The notes under the pieces are model-generated. The model was not told where the DNA came from and made no database searches. It worked only from the letters and a program-made list of their open reading frames with translations. A DNA stretch of 64,000 nt from Pseudomonas putida (GTDB lineage Bacteria; Pseudomonadota; Gammaproteobacteria; Pseudomonadales; Pseudomonadaceae), in the NCBI GenBank assembly GCA_041071465.1, contig CP163498.1, positions 2,870,001-2,934,000 on the forward strand, in the 5' to 3' direction. The translations under genes were made by a program, and so were the position numbers. Positions 49,786 through 58,013 of the stretch are shown in pieces. Position 1 is the stretch's first letter. Each line of letters begins with the position of its first letter.

Positions 49786-51555
49786 ATGAATGAAGAGTGG
49801 ATTCTCCAAACCAAGGAAACTCGCAGAGTATTTTCTAACGCGGCATGGATTCCTTTGGGAGCGTCTGTAGAAGACAAGAAAGGAGATTTGAAAGAGATAG
49901 GTCATGTCAGTGAGTATTTTGGATGTGGCTCCGTTGCATTCCCGCCAGAACATCGAGTCTTTGTCGAAGAGCGCCTTGGGTGGAGCGACATAGGAATAGG
50001 GCATACCGTCGCCCCGTATGCGTACGAAGATGGATATTATTCGTCAATCGATCAATATCAATATAACGATAAAGAGCCGATAGGCTTTAACTTAGTTTAT
50101 GTGCAGCCGCAGCCCGTCATAGGTGGCAACAAATGGATATTGAGTCCGGATCTCATCGTGGCGCTGGGTCTCATCAAAGAAGGTGATAACTGGGTTAGAC
50201 CTGAAGAAAACTTCGTAGTAGTAGCTCGCGAAACCTTCGACGCGAACGGCGAACATCGTCTTATTGAAATAAAAAGGGAGTTTCTAATAGATTATTTAGC
50301 AGCTAGAAATTTGTCGCTTCGTCTGTCGTATTATCGACAGAGAGTGGAAAATGTTGCCGCTTTGCAGCATAGTGCTTATTCAAATTTGCAAACACGAAGT
50401 GAGGAAAGAGATAACGGCAGGTTCGAGCTAATCGTTAGGGATCTCAATGACGTGTTCGGAGGAAGCTGGGCGATGTTTCGTGCTTGGAGGACGGACGTCG
50501 ATGAGGAAGAAGACGCTCCGGTAATGGGGCCGGAAAATGATACTAACACAGGCCATGAAAGCTCCAATGGGCAACGAGGAGGCTATGCAGGTGTTCGGGT
50601 CGAGGGTGAGTTTTGGCGGGAGGAGTGGGTCGACCACCAATCAAAAAGCCAGCGGGTTCGTGGAGATACTGATCCGAACCTCCCTCAATTCATCGTGGAA
50701 ACTGATGGTACTCGAATGCCATCACGGGCACTTAGGAACGAGGACATCGGTCGTTGGTTATGGTTTCGGGCGAGCGTTGTCACTGAGCTTCTGAATAATC
50801 GCGGCTTTAAGTTGACCTGGTACACTGGCGAAACTGGGGCCATACAGTCCACATCAGGGTATAAAACTCACTTTGGGATCAATAGCTCTGACCTGATTAC
50901 TGTCTACGCCTATGACGTCGCACGCTTGGCCTCCTGGGAACAACATGTTTGGGCCGCACATAACACTGCTCCAGAAGGTAAAGTTTCAAGCGAGTTGCTA
51001 GAATCGCAGGTTAAGGCAAAACCAGCATCTACATATGCAGTTGAAGAACTATTCTTTGGAAGCATGAGGCTTCTAGAAGATGGGTTTCGGGAAAAATACA
51101 ATATATCCTTATTCACCCATGACATTGATGACGCCGAGGCAGGGCAACAAGTATCTAGATTTTCGAGCAAGGATAGACCAACTCTACTCAGATTGGCCAA
51201 AGATATTATTCGAGTGTTCTCGGACAGACTCAACGTGCGCGAACTACGCAAGCTTTCTACGCACGCGGAGAAGGATAAGCTTGGTTCGAATAAATTGCTA
51301 CAAAGTATCCTGGCTCAAAGTATTGGAATCGACGGCGCCCAACGGATATTTGCTGAAATTGCCGGTGCTTATGACATGCGATTGGGAGATGCGCATCCTA
51401 CAGGTTCAAAGGTTGCAGATGCGATCAAGCTCGCGGGCGTCAATGAAGATAGCTCGCCCATACGGCAAGGAGAGCAGCTAATTCACAACGTTGGGCGGTC
51501 AATTTGGTATACAGGTAAGTACTTGTTCGGCGAGCCTGATGGTCAAGACGAGTAA
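49786..51555 (+). CDS. large uncharacterised protein of a two-gene cargo module
   Basis: A 589-residue AT-rich gene with no domain I recognise. ATG 49786 (MNEEWILQTK) was chosen because a ggaag ribosome site lies upstream; an ATG 21 nt earlier lacks one. Features: a beta-rich N-terminal 180 residues, an acidic low-complexity region near 240-275 (DVDEEEDAPVMGPENDTN), and a helical C-terminal third with AYDMRLGDAHPTGSKVADAIKLAG. The last motif, ending a helical domain, may be a ligand-binding or HEPN-like end. It is followed 89 nt later by the 258-residue partner on the same strand. Confidence 0.7.
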   Translation: MNEEWILQTKETRRVFSNAAWIPLGASVEDKKGDLKEIGHVSEYFGCGSVAFPPEHRVFVEERLGWSDIGIGHTVAPYAYEDGYYSSIDQYQYNDKEPIGFNLVYVQPQPVIGGNKWILSPDLIVALGLIKEGDNWVRPEENFVVVARETFDANGEHRLIEIKREFLIDYLAARNLSLRLSYYRQRVENVAALQHSAYSNLQTRSEERDNGRFELIVRDLNDVFGGSWAMFRAWRTDVDEEEDAPVMGPENDTNTGHESSNGQRGGYAGVRVEGEFWREEWVDHQSKSQRVRGDTDPNLPQFIVETDGTRMPSRALRNEDIGRWLWFRASVVTELLNNRGFKLTWYTGETGAIQSTSGYKTHFGINSSDLITVYAYDVARLASWEQHVWAAHNTAPEGKVSSELLESQVKAKPASTYAVEELFFGSMRLLEDGFREKYNISLFTHDIDDAEAGQQVSRFSSKDRPTLLRLAKDIIRVFSDRLNVRELRKLSTHAEKDKLGSNKLLQSILAQSIGIDGAQRIFAEIAGAYDMRLGDAHPTGSKVADAIKLAGVNEDSSPIRQGEQLIHNVGRSIWYTGKYLFGEPDGQDE

Positions 51556-51644
51556 GATATCGACAAGACCATTATGCGGCACGCCATCGCAATGGAAATT
51601 GCGACATGACGTATCAATGACAGTTGAATTTATGGGCGAGACTT

Positions 51645-52421
51645 ATGCCAAGTTTTGTATGGGACAGAGACACAGAAGATGCGTGGAATGAGCCGTATGA
51701 GTATGGTGGGCAAGAGCAATTTCATCGAGAAGCTCATAAGGTTCTATCGTCAATAAAGCTTCATTATGCAGAAAAGGACATGCACTTTGATCGAGATGAA
51801 CGAACTCTCGACAAGGCGATCTGGCTAATACAGATAGATGCCTTAGAGGCGCTAATAGATGCCTTAAAATTAACAGAGGAAAAGAGGCATCGAATTGCCT
51901 CGCGCTTATTTCGTGATGCAGTTGAAACAATGGATATTTCGGCCTACTTTTATTTGGCTGGTGATGGGGCCAGGAAAGATCTCGCTAAATGGTATAATAA
52001 CGAAGTCATTCCGCATAGGGTTTTTAGAGAATTCATAAGAAAATTTGAGTGCCAAGATAAAGCCCAAAACTTAAGCAATCTTTATAGTGATCTCAGCAAG
52101 TATACACATCGGACATATAGTGCGATAACCAAAAGCTACCTGCTGGGTAGGGGTAACAAAATTGCTTATGATGGATTTTCTGAGACCGGTTTCAGAGTGC
52201 TTCCGCACGTCATATCGCTTTCGTATGCAATAATCGCAGCATTGATCAAAAGATTTATCACGATTGCCGAAAACAGTCAGCAACTTGATTCTGCCAAAGT
52301 TTGCGATATTTGGGCGACATCATTGGAAAAAGAAACAGTACCCAGACGCTTTGGTCCAGGACCAGGTCAGTTGCTAAGAAGTGCTCCTATAGCATTTGAG
52401 CTGAAGTTGGATGAAGGTTAA
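51645..52421 (+). CDS. small partner protein of the two-gene cargo module
   Basis: A 258-residue, mainly helical protein starting MPSFVWDRDTEDAWNEP. It has helical segments RLFRDAVETMDISAYFYLAG and NLYSDLSKYTHRTYSAITKSYLLG; the LSKYTH pattern recalls DUF5677-like/HEPN-related helical proteins but this is weak. An ATG seven codons upstream is possible. Codon use and GC match the gene before it, so the two probably form one operon. Function unknown. Confidence 0.7.
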   Translation: MPSFVWDRDTEDAWNEPYEYGGQEQFHREAHKVLSSIKLHYAEKDMHFDRDERTLDKAIWLIQIDALEALIDALKLTEEKRHRIASRLFRDAVETMDISAYFYLAGDGARKDLAKWYNNEVIPHRVFREFIRKFECQDKAQNLSNLYSDLSKYTHRTYSAITKSYLLGRGNKIAYDGFSETGFRVLPHVISLSYAIIAALIKRFITIAENSQQLDSAKVCDIWATSLEKETVPRRFGPGPGQLLRSAPIAFELKLDEG

Positions 52422-52478
52422 TTGAGTTGTCTCTAGTTTTGCTGATGGATTGAATATCTGCTTTTGGCCGTTAGCTAT

Positions 52479-52553
52479 CCTCCGCCAAGGGCTCCTATGG
52501 GTTTACGGACGATCACCATGGGGCTTTCGACCCAGAGCGGCCCTTGGCGGAGG
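52479..52553. terminator. 14-bp perfect inverted repeat downstream of the two-gene module
   Basis: Arms cctccgccaagggc (52479-52492) and gcccttggcggagg (52540-52553) flank a 47-nt loop. It follows the module and precedes the convergent retron operon. It has no T-run. It is preceded by cttttggccgtt, similar to a motif in the palindrome at 49517. Confidence 0.55.
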
Positions 52554-52702
52554 GAAGTTAACTGCCAATTTCAGTCATTCGAGATAACCCGGTACCCCCC
52601 AGCAGCGGAAATATTGAAATGTTTTCTCTGAGGCATAGTGAACGTGGAAATTCCGCTGAAATTGCCATGGAGGCGGAAAGATAAATACTACATTTCGATA
52701 AA

Positions 52703-53433
52703 TTAAACGTATTGCCTCTTCACTAGCTCAGGTACTTTGTCCGAGAAACAAAAAGATTTATTTAAGCTAGATATCAAAGAAAAAATTTGATCTTCAATCT
52801 CGTAAAATTCATTTCTAGGCTGATGGCCTAACGCGACCCCCATACAGTTTAGAGCGTCGATGATTCTTTTCTGATGTGGCATGTATCGAAATGAGCCTTG
52901 AAGCGCAGTCCTTGCTTGTTCATTAGAAAAAAGTATTTCGCTATTTAAAGCTGAGATGACGGCGCAGTAATCATCGGAAATTGAAGTTTTCCCATTTCGC
53001 GAATTGGAGAAAATTAAATTATACCAAACAAATGTATCTACAGATGAAGGAGATATACGGGTGCGCTTGGAGATCTCTAATGCTACGTAGTTTTGAAATA
53101 TAGAGAAATGTGAGATATGGTTTGATAGTGCTGTGGCGTTTGCGCTGTTTAAAAAACTCATGAGCGCAACTATTATCCCCCAATCGTCGCAAGCCCTACA
53201 AGCAAATTCAGAGTTGCTATGAGTATCAAAAAGGATTGGTCATATATTTGTAAAAACTTCTTAATGCATTCGTTGTTAAAGCAAAGAGGCCTGGCAAACT
53301 CACCGTCAATGCCGGTGATAATTATGGTTATAGTGCTCAGTATTATGCCTGTTGCGGCGACCAATAATAGTCCGGCGACAAGATAGTTTAGATATGGGTA
53401 GTCGTGCCAAATTTCGCCAAGTTTTTTATTCAT
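52703..53433 (-). pseudogene. retron Ec48-like two-TM effector, frameshifted
   Basis: Two frames form one protein of about 242 residues. The first (53433-53173) encodes two transmembrane helices (about 17-41 and 67-95) and runs into a stop just after a five-C tract at 53177-53181 on the + strand. One more base there would read ...ATIGG-IIVAL-MSFLNSANA and continue in the frame of 53161-52703 without a stop. The start overlaps the reverse transcriptase stop by 8 nt. The layout, RT then a 2TM protein, is that of type IV (Ec48) retrons, whose effector permeabilises the membrane. As given, the effector would be truncated within TM2. Confidence 0.7.
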
Positions 53434-54616
53434 AATCAGGCTTCAAACCCTTTAGCGACTTTCTGATTTCTTTCGTGACAGCTGGAAATGAACGTTTTAG
53501 GATAATCAATCTTTCTTGAAGCTTATAATATCGCTTTGCGTACCAATAGGTGCTACGTTTAGTAGCACAGTCACGAGCCAGGCGGTCCAGCATTGCACGC
53601 GCACGCTCGATATCTTTTTTAGAAGGTAAAGGAAATATTTTCTTGAGTCGAGCGAGCAGCGAGTCGTATCGATCATGACCCACCCTAACTAATTTGTTTA
53701 CTCGCCCCATACAGCGATTGAAATCGTGTCGGTAAGCGTGAGTTGTTCTATAGCCACGCTCTGATGCTAAATTTTCTATATTTTTTACGGCTGCCCTGAT
53801 CCTAGCGATCTCTCCAGATGGAAGGCGAGGCTGAGGAAATGCGACCCTTAGACCATGGACAGTCAAAGGCTCGCTGGAAACATAAATAGATCGGGTTTTA
53901 ACAACGTTAAGCGGGAGGTCCTTACTAGTAAGCATCGCCCTAATAATGTCCAGAGCATAACTGAAGTCGTAGTTTGATATCTTTGACGAAACCGTTATGT
54001 CATCTACGAGGCGCGTATATACAAGACCTTTTCGCGACAATCTATGAACCACGGCGCCCTCAATATCATGGAGGCACAAACTGGCCAGATAGCTTGAGGT
54101 CAGGGCTCCCTGGATTACATGGGACCTAAAACAGCAAATCTCTGCAAGCAATTCAGAAACTTCTCTGTCAAATTTCATGAAATTGCTAAATATATCGAGC
54201 ACTAAGTCTTTGTGTATGTTATCAAAGAAATCCTTGACATCGACTTTCAATAAGCTCTTCGCGCCACAGTGTTTGGCGGCACACGACACATAGTCTTTGT
54301 TAATCAGCCGTTGAGTATCTTGCTCTCGTTGATTTGGTACGGAACCATAAAGATGGTCTGGCCACTCAATAATGCTGAGTCTGGAAAATATACGCTTGTT
54401 TATTCTTCGCTGAATTTTCCTGAGCAAGAAATGCGGATTGTGGACCAGTCGAACGCTGCCATCGCTCTTGAACACTTGGGAAACAGCGTATTTTTCCTCA
54501 TCAGGAAGAGACAGCGCCGCGTAAATTTCGGCGAGCGATACAGAAAGCGCGCTACAAAGATTCTCAATACTTGAAATCGAGCCCGTTGAAACTTTTCTAG
54601 GATTGAGTAGCGCCAT
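53426..54616 (-). CDS. retron-type reverse transcriptase
   Basis: A 396-residue reverse transcriptase. The first catalytic Asp is in LLKVDVKDFFDNI (D126), the template/primer-grip-like QGALTSSYLASL is near 169-180, and the catalytic pair is RLVDDITVS (D205-D206). The retron-specific NAxxH region reads CAAKH (112-116) and the VTG motif reads VHG (253-255), so both are divergent. It is followed by the 2TM effector and preceded by a hairpin-rich non-coding stretch, as in retrons. It should reverse-transcribe part of that RNA into msDNA and guard the cell against phage. Confidence 0.85.
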   Translation of the reverse strand: MALLNPRKVSTGSISSIENLCSALSVSLAEIYAALSLPDEEKYAVSQVFKSDGSVRLVHNPHFLLRKIQRRINKRIFSRLSIIEWPDHLYGSVPNQREQDTQRLINKDYVSCAAKHCGAKSLLKVDVKDFFDNIHKDLVLDIFSNFMKFDREVSELLAEICCFRSHVIQGALTSSYLASLCLHDIEGAVVHRLSRKGLVYTRLVDDITVSSKISNYDFSYALDIIRAMLTSKDLPLNVVKTRSIYVSSEPLTVHGLRVAFPQPRLPSGEIARIRAAVKNIENLASERGYRTTHAYRHDFNRCMGRVNKLVRVGHDRYDSLLARLKKIFPLPSKKDIERARAMLDRLARDCATKRSTYWYAKRYYKLQERLIILKRSFPAVTKEIRKSLKGLKPDYE

Positions 54617-54830
54617 TTTTAAATCCTATTAAAAATAGGTTTGACCAACCCATACTCAAGGGTGCAGTGAAGGATGATGCATTCATCGATCAGATCGCTG
54701 GCAGCTGCCATCCTTCACATGGCCAAACCTACCGTCCCTGTCTCCTCCACGTTTCTCGGAGGGGATCGGAGGTGCGAGCCTCCGGACAAGTCCAAAGTCA
54801 AAAACTTCAGACGCTCGTACGAGCAAAACC
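54617..54830 (-). ncRNA. candidate retron msr-msd RNA
   Basis: Upstream of the reverse transcriptase, several hairpins follow in order on the minus strand: GCTCGTACGAGC (54824-54813), CGGAGG/CCTCCG (54784-54767), CCTCC/GGAGG (54762-54744) and a long nested stem. In the nested stem TAGGTTTGGCC (54731-54721) pairs with GGTCAAACCTA (54646-54636), enclosing GTGAAGGAT/ATCCTTCAC (54718-54667). The last could be the msd stem. The exact ends, branching G and a1/a2 arms are not proven. Confidence 0.55.
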
Positions 54831-55104
54831 CAGGATCTATAAGCAATCGATTGCAGCACATAAGCGGTACGCTTACGCAACGCTAATCTACATACGCCAA
54901 AAATTAAATGCAATGCCTGCTGAGAAGGCGTGCTGAACCATCCGGAAAATCTATGGTCTAAGGCCGTTTTTTTCACTTTTTCCTAGGGGTAAAGATTCCA
55001 GCCCCTCACCTGCTCATCGGGCTTTGCACCGTCGCGGTGTACCACTCTGGCATGCCCTAGATCTACCTCAAGCCCATCCAGATTGCTCCACTCGAGTCTT
55101 GGAG

Positions 55105-55238
55105 GTACGGAACACCTTTTGTGTTACTGAGCCTTCGTGTTCCACATATTTCTCAATGGTGTTCCCTAGCTATAGGTCCCTTGTTTGCTGGCTTCCAGCG
55201 TTTTTGGAACACCAAGAACACCAAGAACACCAGTTCTT
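55105..55238 (-). repeat. iteron block, right copy (inverted)
   Basis: Reverse complement of the left block. The exact 43-nt match is at 55189-55231, then diverged sequence with GGAACACC, GGAACACGAAGGC and GGTGTTCC sites kept at the same spacing. It lies about 520 nt inside attR. Confidence 0.75.
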
Positions 55239-55675
55239 AATGGTCACACTCCCCACGCCCCAAAAAGGGCTGAAGCCAGCAGCGAGGCAACCCCCTAGAC
55301 TTCCCGAACTGACCGCTTTGCCGGGTTAGGGACCACGAAGTCTGTAGCTCATCGTTGCGCCCCCTCACTGACTAGATAGCAGGGTGGGGCGTCGTGCATT
55401 TGCCGTTTTTGGGTCCTCCCCATACCCCCTCCCTACACGGGTACGGGGACTCGCGGTTTCCCTGCAGCTGAGATTTTCCTTGGGATGTCCGTCTTCTGTT
55501 TCATTCGGCTGATGCTCAAACGATCCCGAAAACTTGACCTGCCGCTTGTTGCCAGGGCGCGGCTGCATCTCAGCCGTTAGCCGGCCGGCCAGCTAAACGG
55601 TCAGAAGGCAGGCAGAGTTGCTGCTCGGCGGGTTGTGCCTTGCGATGCCGCCGAGGTGGGGGAGGGTGATTTGGG
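55239..55675. other. non-coding right end of the island
   Basis: No gene is supported between the right iteron block and the integrase arm sites. A palindromic ttagccggccggccagctaa lies near 55575-55594. Short open frames here lack ribosome sites and protein-like composition. Confidence 0.6.
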
Positions 55676-55679
55676 TTTT

Positions 55680-55701
55680 AGGTATATGGTTAGGTATACG
55701 G
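55680..55701 (+). promoter_or_regulatory. candidate integrase arm-type sites, right end
   Basis: AGGTATATGG (55680-55689) and AGGTATACGG (55692-55701) are direct repeats that match the left-end motif in sequence, spacing and preceding ttttt-like context (gggtttt / cgatttt). Confidence 0.6.
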
Positions 55702-55754
55702 TTTGGAAATATAGAGGCTAGAGGTCAATAAATACGGGGTCTATGTGTGCCTTA

Positions 55755-55776
55755 TTCGACTCCTGTCTCCGCACCA
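55755..55776 (+). repeat. attR core
   Basis: The 22-nt ttcgactcctgtctccg plus cacca is the same orientation as the tRNA 3' end and differs by a T-to-C change and loss of one G. It marks the right end of the island. Two integrase arm-like sites lie 55-75 nt to its left. Confidence 0.78.
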
Positions 55777-56247
55777 GTTCAGGTTCCAGTGACGGCTACC
55801 AAAATCTCTGTCCTTGCACCACACATCAAGGCTTGCAGCGATGCAGGCCTTTTTTGTGCCTGGAAAACATTGATGGTCTTGGCCGCCTACTGAAACGACT
55901 TTGCGAAAACAGGTGGTTTGACCTTTCAGGGCAAATCTTCGAAAATCTATCTCGAGGACTGCATACGCGCATTTTTCGGGAATGGCTTGCCAGTCATCGG
56001 CCTCCCGTTCTGACAGCGTTGAAAATGGCACACACTGACGCAAGGGCAGTCGATAGGCCCCACCATACGGCCGATGATTCGACTGGGTTCTGATCTAATG
56101 GATCGTAGATCCCGAAACTAAAGAATTGCTGCGAGTACAAACTCATTAACATCCGAAGGCGCCCCAAAAGGGTCGCCTTTTCTTTTGCCTAGTCGATCGG
56201 AATTTCACCGACTTTGGTGCTTCGTTGCGTGGGCTAGGGTGTTCAGG
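55777..56247. other. non-coding stretch outside attR
   Basis: Just after attR comes a terminator-like hairpin (aaggcttgcagcgatgcaggcctttttt, 55828-55855), possibly the original tRNA-Thr terminator displaced by the island. A second hairpin (aaggcg/cgcctttt) is near 56155-56182. The open frames in this stretch have no ribosome sites and I do not support them. Confidence 0.5.
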
Positions 56248-56437
56248 TCATACCGAGTAGTGGAAGCCGAGCACCCGATCGCCCTCGCGGGGTTCCAGCG
56301 TCAGCGTACCGTCTACCGTTCGCAGCAATGTGATGCGTTTCTTGGGCGCGGCAGGATGACTGGCGTCGTGATAGTTCTCGGTTCCCAGTGCCATGAGCGA
56401 GGCGATGAACACGGCCAGGTGAGCCGGGCTGTTGATA
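56248..56437 (-). pseudogene. gene remnant, C-terminal fragment
   Basis: On the minus strand a GC-rich frame reads SPAHLAVFIASLMALGTENY ... TVDGTLTLEPREGDRVLGFHYSV and stops at 56248. The codon use is that of Pseudomonas coding DNA, unlike the AT-rich DNA next to it. It has no start and ends abruptly near 56437, so it is the tail of a larger lost gene. I cannot name the family. Confidence 0.5.
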
Positions 56438-56547
56438 TATCTGTTGCGCTAAAATCCTATCTTGCCGTGCCAGATATGCAGATGCTTAAAAAGCATGAAC
56501 GTGAAGAACTCTTGCTTGGGTGTGATAAGTTTTCTGAATAGTGCGTT

Positions 56548-57291
56548 TTAAATGGCGCGAGAGTCCTGCGTAAAGTAGTAATCCTTGGTAAGTAACAAGT
56601 CTAGTTTTCTGGGTACAGTTCGGCCGTATCCCTGGTCAAACGACCAATCTAACAGCTTCAGTTGAGCGTCCAGAGCTTCGGGTGATATTTCGTTGGCATT
56701 GGAAAGATTCACAATAAGTTTCTGCCATCCAGTTTTAGCACTCTCATCATTGAAGGTGCAATGGCACTTGCCGATGCCTACCCAGCTTTTACTGCCATGG
56801 AAGCCAATAAAAACATCTGAGCTGAAGATCGTCCGCTCTTTACCTGCAAGCATCACCCAGGTACAGGATGACTGACAGCTCACAAATGAAAGCGGATGAG
56901 TGGTTCCATCGATATTTTGATATCGATTAGCAAGGCAGGTGTTCAGTTTTTTTTGGGCAATAAATAGGGAAATTGCTACAGCGGCGTCATTGTCCCCTCC
57001 AATGCTATTTAAGCAAATATCTCTAATGTCAGGATTTTCTGTTAAGGTTATTTCAAGTGATTGAATGGTTGATTGTGCTTCGTTGCTGAATATTCTTCCA
57101 CTTAGTAGTATTATTTTTTTTGAGCAAGTATTGCTGTCAGAACAAGCTGTTAAAACTTCCACTGTCATGGCCTCTGTCTTGGGCTTTGAAAGTGAAGTCA
57201 GACCGCAAAGCACTACGCTCAAGGGAAACGCAGCAGCAAGCAAGAGAACTATGTTTATTGGTTGCTTTAGGAAATTGATCGTTGAAGTCAT
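56548..57291 (-). CDS. membrane-anchored ClpP-like serine protease homologue
   Basis: A 247-residue AT-rich gene. The N-terminus has a membrane anchor or signal (residues 12-32). The rest resembles the ClpP/crotonase-like periplasmic family: DICLNSIGGDNDAAVAISLFI (91-111), CQSSCTWVMLAGKER (139-153) with Ser142 as possible nucleophile, and FIGFHGS with His165 as possible general base. The Gly-rich SIGG replaces the usual SPGG. ATG 57291 was chosen to start just before the membrane helix. The role is unknown; it neighbours a SLATT gene on the same strand. Confidence 0.7.
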   Translation of the reverse strand: MTSTINFLKQPINIVLLLAAAFPLSVVLCGLTSLSKPKTEAMTVEVLTACSDSNTCSKKIILLSGRIFSNEAQSTIQSLEITLTENPDIRDICLNSIGGDNDAAVAISLFIAQKKLNTCLANRYQNIDGTTHPLSFVSCQSSCTWVMLAGKERTIFSSDVFIGFHGSKSWVGIGKCHCTFNDESAKTGWQKLIVNLSNANEISPEALDAQLKLLDWSFDQGYGRTVPRKLDLLLTKDYYFTQDSRAI

Positions 57292-57458
57292 GGCTTTTCT
57301 TGGTTGCAAGTTTTTCTCCTGGGCTGTGAGGTTTACAACTGATTGGATCGGCCTGCGGAGAAATTTCTTGAGCCGCTTGTGTAGCACGCCATTTACCGGG
57401 AGCCCCTGATGCTGGCAAGCTGCTTTGGAATTTTCGAATGCTCTGGGTCTGACGATTA

Positions 57459-58013
57459 CTAAAGTGGGGGCCGTGACTCACCTTTTTGTCGATCTCTCAT
57501 TGTTTTTACGCGAATGGTTTCACTGTCAAGCGCGACTTTAAAGTCACGCTCGCTGGTGGGGAACGCTTTAGACTCCTCACTTATCTCTGAGTAAGATTCC
57601 TGGAGATCTTGCAGTAGCTTGTCTAATCCTTCCAGGTCAATTAAATTGTCTCGGTAGCGGGCGATTGATATTTCGCATTTTGCAGCGAGATTGATGTACT
57701 TGTTAGCAATGCTGCGATGCCCTTCGAAAAGTTTCCCGAAATTGAAGAACGTGGAAATGCCGCCGATAAGCGCTGCGGCCAGGCCTAGGAAGCCTCCGGC
57801 CCACTTGGTTATCGAGGGCAGATCTTGGCTCAGTGCTATGAAAAATACAGAGCCAAGTATTATGTTGATAGCCACTACAGGTAAGCCTAGATAGTCGTTA
57901 AGGCGCTTGGCTCTGGAAGATGCATTGAAGTGTCGGTATTTCCCTAAATTACAGTTGCGGCACAGCTCCTCGACTCTGTCTAAAACAGCTGGATCTCGCG
58001 AATACGTAGCCAT
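57459..58013 (-). CDS. SLATT-domain 2TM protein
   Basis: A 184-residue protein with the SLATT (SMODS and SLOG-associating 2TM effector) layout: a charged helical N-terminus, two close transmembrane helices (about 42-61 and 69-90; AGGFLGLAAALIGGISTFFNF), then a long helical tail beginning EGHRSIANKYINLAAKCEISIARYR. SLATT proteins are predicted pore-forming effectors of nucleotide- or RT-based defence systems. No nucleotidyl-transferase or SLOG gene is adjacent. ATG 58013 fits the domain start; longer in-frame starts add non-coding-like sequence. Confidence 0.8.
   Translation of the reverse strand: MATYSRDPAVLDRVEELCRNCNLGKYRHFNASSRAKRLNDYLGLPVVAINIILGSVFFIALSQDLPSITKWAGGFLGLAAALIGGISTFFNFGKLFEGHRSIANKYINLAAKCEISIARYRDNLIDLEGLDKLLQDLQESYSEISEESKAFPTSERDFKVALDSETIRVKTMRDRQKGESRPPL

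Larger units (their letters stand above)
39384..55776. mobile_element. P4-like integrative island in tRNA-Thr
   Basis: The boundaries are the 3' end of tRNA-Thr (39384-39406) and its imperfect copy at 55755-55776. Between them are a tyrosine integrase next to the tRNA, AlpA-like regulators, small overlapping genes, a DUF927 primase-helicase and AT-rich cargo. No capsid, conjugation or terminase genes are visible, so it is a satellite-like or mobilisable island of about 16.4 kb. Two inverted iteron blocks lie near its ends. Confidence 0.88.

Noticed and set aside
55024..55329. Open frame of 101 codons over the right iteron block
   Set aside because: Same reason as the left block; it reads through GGAACACC repeats (EHQEHQEHQ) and lacks a ribosome site.
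55741..56093. Open frames on both strands just outside attR
   Set aside because: They overlap the attR core and a terminator hairpin and have no ribosome site or protein-like composition.
56185..56541. Plus-strand open frame of 118 codons
   Set aside because: The minus strand of the same DNA reads as a better coding fragment ending in GDRVLGFHYSV; the plus frame has no ribosome site.
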